Of a stretch of DNA of 64,000 bases, positions 42,559-50,912 are shown one piece after another. The notes under the pieces were generated by a model, which had not been told where the DNA came from, ran no database searches, and saw nothing but the letters and a program-made list of their open reading frames with translations. Source of the DNA: Lacihabitans sp. LS3-19 (GTDB taxonomy: Bacteria > Bacteroidota > Bacteroidia > Cytophagales > Spirosomataceae); assembly GCF_024343575.1 (NCBI RefSeq), contig NZ_RJUA01000111.1:30227-94226 (forward strand), read 5' to 3'. Position numbers and translations under genes: made by a program. The stretch's first letter is position 1; each line of letters starts with the position of its first letter.

Positions 42559-44171
42559 TAGGAATTCCATTTTTTAAACCGTTCTTCTAGCACGGCATCG
42601 CCAACGAATTCATAGACTTGGTGTTGCGGTTGTAAATCAAACTCATGGAAAGCCGCATCAATCATTTGTAATTTCCCCTCGTTTACAATCCCTACACAAG
42701 CGTGCGAACATTCTTCGCCCATATTATCAACTGTTACCCTTAAGTAGTGGCATTCGATACCGAAATATTTAAGCATTGCCATTATTAGGACAGACATTTC
42801 GCCACAAATAGAACGCCTTGCCCGGAAGCTCTCAAGAGCTGTCCTATAAAAATCACCAGTATGTACGTCATCGTAGGTTATGTTTTCATGTACCCATGTA
42901 TAGATGCGGTTAGTAATTTCATGGGGTGTTTTAGCGTCATTTTTGAAGTTTTCGCATAAATCAATAATGGCTTGATTGATTTTAAATACACCCTCAGCTT
43001 TTGGTTTATAAGGGTTTTTGATTGGCTCATCATTGGTAGGAATATCAATGGTTTCAAACGATTCAAAGTTTTGCCCTTGCTGTAACCCTTGCATTTTGCG
43101 TAGTGCTTCCGCCATTTTTTCTAATACTGGTTTCGTTTGAGTAAAACCATAGGTTTCCACAAGGTTATTAAAAAGCTTATAGTCAGTTTCATTTAGGAAG
43201 ACTTGCTTCCCTAATTCTTGATAAAATTCATATAATTTCTGGGCGTGTTTGGCGGCTGCTTGTTTTCCATCTATTTCAAGTTTATTTGCTTCTTTTATTT
43301 TTTCCTCCTCCTTTTTCGTCATCTGAATTTCATCCTGCTGTTTTTCATCATCGGCTAGTTTCTGATGATATTCATCAGACGGGTCTATATTAGACTTTGT
43401 GCTGATGGCAATCGTTTCTAAATAAAAAAACATGATGAAGAAACACCCAGCAAACATACCTTTTGCCCAGTTGTTAAAAAGGACATCTGGAAGATATTGG
43501 ATTTTTATAAAAAAGTCGTTGGAGCTCTCGGATTGAATCGACGTTCTCTCGTCGTCATAAGCTTTTTTGTATGGAGTTTCGGCCACATCAAGAATAGATT
43601 TCATCGTTTTTAATGAGGCATCATTCTGGATACAAGCTGTGTGTAAACGGTCGTACAACGGGCCCGGGAACCCATTTTTGGCCTGTGCCATGCACTCACG
43701 TTTATGATATTCGTTTTTTTCGTTTTCTAAATCTTTATACTCCTTCCATCGATTTTCCATAGCATTTTGATAGGCAACGTCAACATTTTTCGAACGAAGT
43801 GAACGATCTGCATTAATTTTGTTTTGAAGCGATGCACCAGTCAGCAAAACGAAAATTGCAGCTATCGAAATAAGTTGGTTGGCTAAGGCAACAACGTATC
43901 TTAATAGGTCAAGAGTCCAATGTTTCTTAGGTGAAGTAATAAGAAAAAAATCGAACAGACCTATGCAAAGTGCCCAGCCAAGTGAGGCTGTTATTAGAGC
44001 CACTTTACTTTCAGTAAAATTATGGGCAACGTCGTAAGCTGCTACAGACGCAATAATCATCGCCAAAACCTGAGCTACACCAACGTTGCGATATTTCTGT
44101 TTTACCAGATGACCACATTGTTGAATGATGCTGTATTTAACACCAGCTAAAAGGTATAATAGTCTTACCAT
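42555..44171 (-). CDS. DUF4407-like membrane protein fused to a transglutaminase domain
   Basis: A 538-aa protein. Residues about 25-115 have three membrane helices, then a charged helical region, a fourth helix (GMFAGCFFIMFFYLETIAI near 245) and a coiled coil: the layout of DUF4407. The last 150 residues are a transglutaminase-like cysteine peptidase fold with ARRSICGEMSVLIMAML (Cys near 454), EECSHACVGIV (His near 489) and LQMIDAAFHEF (Asp near 503), the full Cys-His-Asp triad. It may cross-link or cut proteins on the cytoplasmic side of the inner membrane. It starts the minus-strand cluster behind the promoter at 44194-44230. Confidence 0.75.
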   Translation of the reverse strand: MVRLLYLLAGVKYSIIQQCGHLVKQKYRNVGVAQVLAMIIASVAAYDVAHNFTESKVALITASLGWALCIGLFDFFLITSPKKHWTLDLLRYVVALANQLISIAAIFVLLTGASLQNKINADRSLRSKNVDVAYQNAMENRWKEYKDLENEKNEYHKRECMAQAKNGFPGPLYDRLHTACIQNDASLKTMKSILDVAETPYKKAYDDERTSIQSESSNDFFIKIQYLPDVLFNNWAKGMFAGCFFIMFFYLETIAISTKSNIDPSDEYHQKLADDEKQQDEIQMTKKEEEKIKEANKLEIDGKQAAAKHAQKLYEFYQELGKQVFLNETDYKLFNNLVETYGFTQTKPVLEKMAEALRKMQGLQQGQNFESFETIDIPTNDEPIKNPYKPKAEGVFKINQAIIDLCENFKNDAKTPHEITNRIYTWVHENITYDDVHTGDFYRTALESFRARRSICGEMSVLIMAMLKYFGIECHYLRVTVDNMGEECSHACVGIVNEGKLQMIDAAFHEFDLQPQHQVYEFVGDAVLEERFKKWNSY

Positions 44172-44193
44172 GTTAATTAAATTTTTGATGTAG

Positions 44194-44230
44194 CAAAGTT
44201 ATTGAAGGGTTGTTTTTCCCCATTTCTCCC
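44194..44230 (-). promoter_or_regulatory. Cluster-type promoter at the head of the envelope cluster
   Basis: On the minus strand GGGAGAAATG and GGGAAAAAC are in tandem, and TAACTTTG (44194-44201) begins 19 bases after the second GGG. AACAACCCTT after the boxes matches AACAACACTT at 24054-24090. The start codon is about 23 bases beyond. Confidence 0.75.
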
Positions 44231-44826
44231 TTACATTCATGGTTCATATTAACTAAATAGTACGTTCAAAATATTTTGAATTGGACCTAAGTTGTTTTAA
44301 CTAAATATTCATAGATTTTACTTTTCAAAATATCAAAAATCAAATCAATATCAAACTTCTACTAAGTGACTACATTGAACCGGAATGGGTGTCCCACTTT
44401 CACCGGAATACTTACTAGATTAGGATTGAGGCCGACCGATAAGAATCATATAGATTTTTAAGGGATCTATGAATCACAAATTGATGACTTCGAAATAAAG
44501 AGTTTCTTTAAGTAAAGTCTTTTTGAAGGAGTATTTTTAATCTAATAATCTTCGAAGAAATAGTAATTTCGAAGGTTTTTGTAAGGTGCTTGAAAGGTTT
44601 TTAGAACTAAAGTTTACAATAAAGAGAAAATGACTGACTGTAATATTTTATTATAACAAATGTTTCTTTGGCGAACAAAAATTTAAATTCAAGAAATTTA
44701 TGCTTGAACCCCTTTTTCTATTACCAATGTAAATGTCGTAAAATGGTAATTCAATAATATTTGAAGATACTATTGCAAATTAGTTGAAGTAAAACTTAAA
44801 TTAAATTATAATTTCAATTGTCCCCC
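44231..44826. other. Intergenic stretch of about 600 bases between cluster and hsdR
   Basis: No coding frame with support is seen on either strand. It holds one stem, CTTCGAA (44550-44556) with TTCGAAG (44568-44574), near the end of the hsdR transcript, which could be a weak terminator. The rest is AT-rich with no repeats that I can support. Confidence 0.5.
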
Positions 44827-47800
44827 TCAATACGCCCCATAAATACTAACTCCACCGCCGAAATACTGGCTTTTGAGGTGTTCGTATACTTGGTTAGTTT
44901 TGAGGTCAATATCTTCATTTAAATAGGCGGATGGTAGCTTTTCGAAGAATGTATTGCTTACGTAATTGAAAACTGAGGCTGCTGTCAAAGATTTTTCTGA
45001 CCATTGTTCTACTCTTAGCTTTTCCTTTTTCAACTCAGCTAAGAGTTCGACAGAGATTTCCTTTACTTCTTTTTTCTCTTTTGCCTCTAGCTGTTTGCCT
45101 TGCCTTAAAATATCAAAAATAGCTTTTTGTTCGTCATTTAAGCCTTCTCGTTTAGTTTCTGCTTCTTCTTCGGAAAGTGAGTTTACGAATTCTATAAGCT
45201 TCCTGAAAATGTCTTGTATTGTTTCTTCATCTTTACCTCTATTGTACTCGTCTATTATTTCTTGATATCGTTTGTAATAATCAACTTTTAAAGGATTCCT
45301 GTCAACCATACGTTTAAGTTGACTTTCTATTTTTGATTTGAGGGATTGAATGGCTGCATTCTTGTGTTTAGTTTTCAAAAAATGCTTTTCTAAAAGTTCG
45401 AAGTTTAGGCCACTTAAATCAATAACGTTTCCGTTCTCTTGCTTTGGCTCAGAAACCATATTAACTATGGAGGCATCTACAACAACTTGGATTTTCCGCA
45501 TTATATCTGAGACATCTGAACTTTCTCGGTTTTTCATGATGCCCATATAGATTTCATCAATGGCATTCTTTTTAGAGGCAAAATCTGCTAATAATTTATG
45601 TGGCTGTAATGCTTTGTATTTTAAAAATACCTCCCTAGCAAGTATCAAAAATTTGTTTTTGGTGTTGTCATTTTTATAAACCGCATTTAAGCCTTTTTCA
45701 ATAGCTGCTAATTTATGTAAGCCATCTGCATCAATTAGCTCTATTATATCAAAATCCACTTCTTCTTTCAAGAAATCCTCTGTGGCTTGAATAGCTTCTT
45801 CTAAAAGCTTTACCAATTCTAAGTTTGGCTCAACTGGTGGATTGGGTTTACCTCCCTCTTTGCCTTTGCCATTACCTCCCCCAGTGCCATAAATAGCTAG
45901 GGCATTTAGTAACGATGTGTAAGTTTCAATGTAATCTACTATTAAGCCATTGTTTTTACCTTCACTGATACGATTGGCTCTTGCGATAGCCTGCATAAGC
46001 GTGTGCGACTTCAAAGGCTTGTCAATGTACATAGTAGATAGGGTAGGAACATCAAAGCCAGTAATCCACATGGCACAAACTATTACAAATCTGAAAGGGT
46101 CTTCTTCAGCCTTGAATCTTGCTTCTAGGTCTTCATTATTTAGTTTTGCCCTGTGCGGTTCAATGTCTAAACCCCATGCTTCAAATTTTTTGATTTCGTT
46201 TTGCTCATGGCTTACTACAACACAAATTTCTGTTTCCTTTATCCATTGCAAGTCACGTTGTTTTTCCAACATCTCCTGGTCTCCATATTTACCCTTCGAA
46301 ACTTCCTTTTCTAAATTTTCAGTGTATTGGTTCCAATGAAATGTTATCAAATCATACATTTTTACCGCTGTAATTTTATCTAACGCGATAAACATTGCTT
46401 TGCCTTTGTAGCCTCTATTGCAAAAATGCCAAACAGCGTCTTTAGCAATTTTATTTAATCTATTCTGTGCAGTCAAAATTGGGTAATTCCTTCCTATTAG
46501 CTGTTCTACCTTGCTCATTTGGTCACTGTCAAGGTCTTCGCTTTCGGCATCTAAAATGGTTCTAATTTGATCATTGATTTGAGGATTTTGCAAACCTAGA
46601 TACTCTCCCCGATTTTCATAGTATAGTGGAACCGTGGCTCCATCATCAACACTTCTTTTAAAGTCATATTTTGAAACGTAGTCGCCAAAAATACGCTTGG
46701 TTATCTCATCATCATTGAATAAAGGAGTGCCAGTAAAACCAATAAAGGAGGCATTTTGAATAGCTTTTCGTAAGTTCATCGCTAAGTGTCCACCTTGAGT
46801 TCTGTGAGCTTCGTCCGAGATTACTATTATGTTGTCCCGTAGTGTAATTTCTTCATCGAAATTGAATTTGAAAATGAGTGAAAATAAGTAGCGATTTTCA
46901 GAGCCTAGCAATTCTTTTAGATGCTTTGCACTGCTAGCTTTTAATGATGCCTTTGAGCCTGCCTTGATTGATGGCACTGCACCTACACTACTAAATGTGC
47001 TATAAATTTGATTGTCAAGTTCGATTCGGTCGGTAACAATTAGAAAGGTGTAACTTCCAGTAAACTTTTGATGTATTTTTTGGCAGAAGAAAACCATGGA
47101 GTATGATTTGCCGCTTCCCTGTGTATGCCAAAATACTCCTAGCTTTTGTTTTTCCTCAAAACTGATTTTACCTAATTTGTATAGAGCTTCCTTGTTTCGA
47201 ATGTTTTCAATGGCCTTGTTTACTCCTATAAACTGGTGGTTTCTGGCAATAAGCTTGACTACCTTGCCTTCTGTTCTGTCAAAAAGTATAAAGTTTTCGA
47301 ATAAATCTAAGAAACGACTTTTTTCGCACACACCTACTAATATTCTATCTAATGCTACTATGCCTTCGTCTTCTTCTGTGATGCGTTTCCATTCGTGAAA
47401 GTGTTGGTACCTGCCAGTTACGCTGCCAATACGACTCTCTATACCATTACTAAGTAGAATAAAAGCGTTGAAATGGAATAGTTTTGGAATTGTATCTTTA
47501 TAGTCGGTAAAATTCTCATTGTAAGCATTTTCTAATTTGCGGTGAGCTGCTTTAAGTTCAATAAAAAGTAGTGGTATACCATTAACAAAGCCAATAATGT
47601 CCGGTCTTTTTAACCTTTTTGATTTGCCTTCAATCCATAATTGTTGAACCGCTAAGAAATTGTTGTTTTCTGGAGTTTCAAAATCAAATACCTTGAGCGT
47701 TTTATTTTTTATATGTTCGCCCTTTTCGTTGATATAATCAACTGGTATGCCTTCTCGTAAAAGCTGATATTTTTCGAAATTGATTTCAGACATTGATTTG

Positions 47801-48054
47801 GTTGTACTTTCCTCGTCAAGTTTCTCATAGGCTTCTAAATAGGCCTTTTGTGGCAAATCAGGGTTTAATTCTTGAAGTTTCTCAAGGAATATCTTCTTTA
47901 TGATTACTTCCTTTTTATTTAGCCTACCTAAGGAGCCACCTTCACCAAAACTCTCTTTGTTATAGGCAAATAAGGTGTCCCACCCCAATTTGTTGAAAAA
48001 TAAATCAATTGCGGTTTTTTCAATGAGATTGTCTTCTGAGTATTCGTAGGCCAT
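44827..48054 (-). CDS. hsdR: Type I restriction enzyme, HsdR subunit
   Basis: A 1075-aa protein of normal HsdR length. The N-terminal nuclease domain shows RPDIIGFVNGIPLLFIELK (residues about 156-174), the D...ExK active site. The SF2 helicase motor has FWHTQGSGKS (Walker A, about 307-316), VISDEAHRTQGG (Walker B, about 409-420), SFIGFTGTPLF (motif III region) and LMQAIARANR (motif VI). It cuts DNA after ATP-driven translocation when HsdM and HsdS find an unmodified site. It lies 2 bp after the SecB-like gene, so it is probably transcribed from the toxin-antitoxin promoter rather than with hsdMS, 6 kb upstream. Confidence 0.95.
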   Translation of the reverse strand: MAYEYSEDNLIEKTAIDLFFNKLGWDTLFAYNKESFGEGGSLGRLNKKEVIIKKIFLEKLQELNPDLPQKAYLEAYEKLDEESTTKSMSEINFEKYQLLREGIPVDYINEKGEHIKNKTLKVFDFETPENNNFLAVQQLWIEGKSKRLKRPDIIGFVNGIPLLFIELKAAHRKLENAYNENFTDYKDTIPKLFHFNAFILLSNGIESRIGSVTGRYQHFHEWKRITEEDEGIVALDRILVGVCEKSRFLDLFENFILFDRTEGKVVKLIARNHQFIGVNKAIENIRNKEALYKLGKISFEEKQKLGVFWHTQGSGKSYSMVFFCQKIHQKFTGSYTFLIVTDRIELDNQIYSTFSSVGAVPSIKAGSKASLKASSAKHLKELLGSENRYLFSLIFKFNFDEEITLRDNIIVISDEAHRTQGGHLAMNLRKAIQNASFIGFTGTPLFNDDEITKRIFGDYVSKYDFKRSVDDGATVPLYYENRGEYLGLQNPQINDQIRTILDAESEDLDSDQMSKVEQLIGRNYPILTAQNRLNKIAKDAVWHFCNRGYKGKAMFIALDKITAVKMYDLITFHWNQYTENLEKEVSKGKYGDQEMLEKQRDLQWIKETEICVVVSHEQNEIKKFEAWGLDIEPHRAKLNNEDLEARFKAEEDPFRFVIVCAMWITGFDVPTLSTMYIDKPLKSHTLMQAIARANRISEGKNNGLIVDYIETYTSLLNALAIYGTGGGNGKGKEGGKPNPPVEPNLELVKLLEEAIQATEDFLKEEVDFDIIELIDADGLHKLAAIEKGLNAVYKNDNTKNKFLILAREVFLKYKALQPHKLLADFASKKNAIDEIYMGIMKNRESSDVSDIMRKIQVVVDASIVNMVSEPKQENGNVIDLSGLNFELLEKHFLKTKHKNAAIQSLKSKIESQLKRMVDRNPLKVDYYKRYQEIIDEYNRGKDEETIQDIFRKLIEFVNSLSEEEAETKREGLNDEQKAIFDILRQGKQLEAKEKKEVKEISVELLAELKKEKLRVEQWSEKSLTAASVFNYVSNTFFEKLPSAYLNEDIDLKTNQVYEHLKSQYFGGGVSIYGAY

Positions 48055-48056
48055 AC

Positions 48057-48524
48057 TTATACATTGTGAGGTAGCTCATTTGGGTCAATAATAGGAAGTA
48101 TGAAGTCACTAAAAGAAGTACCTTGTAACCTAGATATTAATAATCCTCGGCTAGTTGAATAGCTTATCGATGAAATTGCATTAAATAAATTAGGGTGGAT
48201 TTTCAAAACAATACCATCATTGTCGAAATCCAACATTTCTGACAGTTTCTCATAGGAAAAAATAAAGGAAAGCTCAAAATATGCGGTTGCACCTGTTTCT
48301 ATTTCATCAGCATAATTTGAACTTAGGGCAGCAGAAAAATTTGCCCTAAGCATATTCTGTTCTATGTTGAAGCCTACGCTCATACTACAATCAGAATTAA
48401 AATCAACAATATTTTCCGTAAAGAGATCCTCTGGACTCTCCATATTGCCTTTTAAGTATTTTACCTCCAACAAGTTTAGTTTTGATGGAGAAAATGGTAT
48501 ATCAGCCCAAACCTTTGGTTCCAT
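48057..48524 (-). CDS. SecB-like chaperone of a toxin-antitoxin-chaperone module
   Basis: A 155-aa protein of SecB length. It has the SecB-type close: IHPNLFNAISSISYSTSRGLLISRLQ then FSDFILPIIDPNELPHNV, matching the family's helix before the LPPInF strand. The first part has alternating beta-strands (MSVGFNIEQNMLRANFSAAL, TAYFELSFIFSYEKL). Its start overlaps the antitoxin gene by 23 bp. In mycobacterial TAC modules, a SecB-like chaperone protects the antitoxin from aggregation and proteolysis. The gene order here, toxin-antitoxin-chaperone, is the same. Confidence 0.65.
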   Translation of the reverse strand: MEPKVWADIPFSPSKLNLLEVKYLKGNMESPEDLFTENIVDFNSDCSMSVGFNIEQNMLRANFSAALSSNYADEIETGATAYFELSFIFSYEKLSEMLDFDNDGIVLKIHPNLFNAISSISYSTSRGLLISRLQGTSFSDFILPIIDPNELPHNV

Positions 48525-48906
48525 AGTCGGAGTTTTTGTTGAATTTAGGATTTACAAATGCTACATGAATTGGTTTGTTTGCCCTTGGCACCTCCGCTTT
48601 ATGCTGCCACATAGGAATTGTATTATTTTTTTCCTGTTTCAACTTTACGTTGACATTTAACAATTCTTCTCCAAGCTCAGCTTGTAATTTTGCCAATGAT
48701 TTAAGTGTGAAGTTATGACCTCCTTTCAACCATTTACTAATTTCAGATGGGCGTTTGTCCATTTTTTCAGCAAGGTCTTTTTGCTTAATGCCTTTTTCTT
48801 GCATTATTTGGTCTATTAAAACCAAAAGGTCTCCATACCACCTTGTGAAAATTTTAGTTTCTTCAGGAACATTATTTAAAATGCGTTCTGCTATCTTACT
48901 TCTCAT
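48502..48906 (-). CDS. HTH antitoxin with C-terminal extension
   Basis: A 134-aa protein. Residues about 32-75 form an XRE-type helix-turn-helix (LIDQIMQEKGIKQKDLAEKM, then SEISKWLKGGHNFTLKSLAKL). The C-terminal 50 residues (about 85-134) are an unstructured, mixed hydrophobic tail ending in NSDYGTKGLG, consistent with a chaperone-addiction segment seen in TAC antitoxins. It lies 14 bp after the toxin-like gene and overlaps the SecB-like gene. It would bind DNA and autoregulate, probably at the palindrome at 49467-49486. Confidence 0.7.
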   Translation of the reverse strand: MRSKIAERILNNVPEETKIFTRWYGDLLVLIDQIMQEKGIKQKDLAEKMDKRPSEISKWLKGGHNFTLKSLAKLQAELGEELLNVNVKLKQEKNNTIPMWQHKAEVPRANKPIHVAFVNPKFNKNSDYGTKGLG

Positions 48907-48920
48907 ATTGTTATTTGCTC

Positions 48921-49442
48921 TTAATAAAAAACAATTTTGCCTCCGTCAGGATTAATTAATTGCCTTTTCTCTTCGTCTATTATAATTGTCTTATGTAATT
49001 CTTCGAGTATCCTATCAGCATATTGGCAAGCCTCATGCCAAACTATTGAAAGTCCGCTGCATTGTTGAATCGTTGCTGCATCTTTAATGCCACCATTAAA
49101 AAGTATTACTATTTCATCAGTTATTTTTAAGGCAAATAGCCTTAATGGAAATTTGTTAAAAGCATTTTTTATTGATGCGATTTTGACATTTCCTTTCGGA
49201 GGTAGGGCGTCCACTTGGTTTTCGTGGCGATTAAAAAAGGCATCTGCTGCTCCATGTCGTTCCCCCATGACGGTGAACAATAGTTCAAGAAGGTGATTGA
49301 GTTCTTCAAGGTATGCATTATTTTGTTCTATTTTTTCTAGGAACTTATCGGTTTCGTTTAACGTATGACCTTCTCGGTGTACAGTGTAAAATGTAACATG
49401 CCGACTTTCGTCATCCCATATTTTGAGCTCAAATGTATGCAT
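48921..49442 (-). CDS. HigB/RelE-like toxin candidate
   Basis: A 173-aa protein. The region from about residue 85 to 120 (KIASIKNAFNKFPLRLFALKITDEIVILFNGGIKDA) matches the RelE/HigB pattern of two strands, RLFAxxxxDEIVILF, followed by a Gly-Lys turn. The N-terminal half is helical (KFLEKIEQNNAYLEELNHLLELL), longer than typical HigB. It is first in the operon, before the antitoxin, as in HigBA. The toxin activity, presumably ribosome-dependent mRNA cleavage, is inferred from fold similarity and gene order. Confidence 0.55.
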   Translation of the reverse strand: MHTFELKIWDDESRHVTFYTVHREGHTLNETDKFLEKIEQNNAYLEELNHLLELLFTVMGERHGAADAFFNRHENQVDALPPKGNVKIASIKNAFNKFPLRLFALKITDEIVILFNGGIKDAATIQQCSGLSIVWHEACQYADRILEELHKTIIIDEEKRQLINPDGGKIVFY

Positions 49443-49466
49443 AGATTTGCTAAACTTCCAAATTTT

Positions 49467-49486
49467 AATTCACTTATAAGTGAATT
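49467..49486. promoter_or_regulatory. Perfect 20-bp palindrome at the TA promoter
   Basis: AATTCACTTATAAGTGAATT reads the same on both strands and lies 25 bases before the toxin start, just upstream of an AAAATTTG box (minus strand). It is a likely operator for the antitoxin. Confidence 0.7.
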
Positions 49487-49627
49487 TTTTATTTTAGGGT
49501 ACTTTTTTTAGTGATAAATGGATATTAATTCTAAATATAAGGACATATTTTTTTAAAATGAAAGGTTCTTGAATTTGTTTATTTTGATAAATTATCTATG
49601 TTATTTTGAATAGAAGGTGTCTGATGT

Positions 49628-50911
49628 TTAATCATTTGTCATTCCTATCCAAGAGGTAAACTTTGTTTCTATGTCTTTTTGCCAAGTCTTCACCAATCTT
49701 TCATTATCAACTTTTGACGAAATGGCTATTGATATTATGCTACATTCTTTTTCTGATAATTCTCTAGATTCAGGTTTTAGGTAATTACCTGTAATAGTAT
49801 TGTTTTCTTTGTTTGGATATACCAAAGCTACTTTTTTTGCTGCATAATACTCATGGTACACAAACATCTGCCTTAAGTCTTCGGGGGATGGATTATAGCC
49901 TTTTAGGTTTTTCCATTTGGTATCTACCACAAAGGTCTCTTTCCCCATTTCAATTATTATATCAGGTCTCATTTTCGACAAATCTCCATCCGAAGATACC
50001 CAAAAGTGTTTTGAAATTTGTGGTTTTACCGAAAGCGATTTGTTCTTAGATAGACTTTTGAATACAAATCGTTCCCATAACTTGTTCATGTCAAACATTA
50101 TTGCCAATACATCATTTCGTCCTTGGCTAACATCTGGATGAAACTGTAAAAGTAGCAATTTAGCAATATTAATAGCTTTTTTATACGATTGGGTTTTCCT
50201 ATTAAGGGTCAAGGTGTTAAATGTTGCTTCATTCACTTTGATGTCAGGCATGGCAGGAAAATGCAATAACAATGCTCCTATTCTGCTTTGGAGGCCAGCG
50301 TTGGTATTTATTTGTTTTAGAAGTTTTATGGCTTTGTACAGGATTTGGTGAAGCTTATGTTCAACATCATAGCTTGTGTGGCTAACATAACAACGTTCTT
50401 GATGAGTAAGGTTTTGTTGGATGTGTTTTGCAAACTGTATGCTTCCTTTCAAGGCAGATATATTTCCCTCTTTTTTTCGATATTTTTTTACTAAACCCAG
50501 ATGTAACAAGTATTCTATTTCTTTTATGAATAGCTCAAAATACAGGTCGAGGATAGCGTTTGGTTTAAGTTTTAATGAACTGTTGCTTGGAGACTGAACA
50601 TTAAAAAAACCAACCTCGAAAAGCATATCAATCAAGATTTTATGCCATTGAGCTTTTTCCTCTTTTTCAGTAAAAATATTGTCTGCTTTTGGTAGTACCT
50701 CTATTATGGTATTTCCAACTTGAATTACTCCAACGAAGTTGTTGAATCTAATACCATTGTGAATCAACGAAAAATACGGCACTCCTTTTTCGCCATAATA
50801 TCGCTGAAGAGCCTTCAGTTTGTTTGCATCAAACTTTACTCCACCAATTTCTTGATCTAACCTTATAGCTTGGTGCTCAAATATGGTAATATGTTTTGCT
50901 CTGCTTGTCAA
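49628..50911 (-). CDS. mcrC: McrC-like nuclease subunit of McrBC
   Basis: A 427-aa protein of McrC length. The first 100 residues fit the McrC N-terminal domain (GIRFNNFVGVIQVGNTIIEVLPKAD). A PD-(D/E)xK nuclease lies near residues 312-333: MRPDIIIE, FVVDTKWK. The preceding DMNKLWERFVFKSL helix is typical. With the McrB GTPase it cuts DNA holding modified cytosine. It starts 1 bp after mcrB, so they are one operon. Confidence 0.9.
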   Translation of the reverse strand: MTSRAKHITIFEHQAIRLDQEIGGVKFDANKLKALQRYYGEKGVPYFSLIHNGIRFNNFVGVIQVGNTIIEVLPKADNIFTEKEEKAQWHKILIDMLFEVGFFNVQSPSNSSLKLKPNAILDLYFELFIKEIEYLLHLGLVKKYRKKEGNISALKGSIQFAKHIQQNLTHQERCYVSHTSYDVEHKLHQILYKAIKLLKQINTNAGLQSRIGALLLHFPAMPDIKVNEATFNTLTLNRKTQSYKKAINIAKLLLLQFHPDVSQGRNDVLAIMFDMNKLWERFVFKSLSKNKSLSVKPQISKHFWVSSDGDLSKMRPDIIIEMGKETFVVDTKWKNLKGYNPSPEDLRQMFVYHEYYAAKKVALVYPNKENNTITGNYLKPESRELSEKECSIISIAISSKVDNERLVKTWQKDIETKFTSWIGMTND

Positions 50912-50912
50912 T

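Noticed and set aside
45950..46339. A plus-strand frame of 129 codons
   Set aside because: It is antisense to the helicase part of hsdR, which has intact motifs over the same bases.
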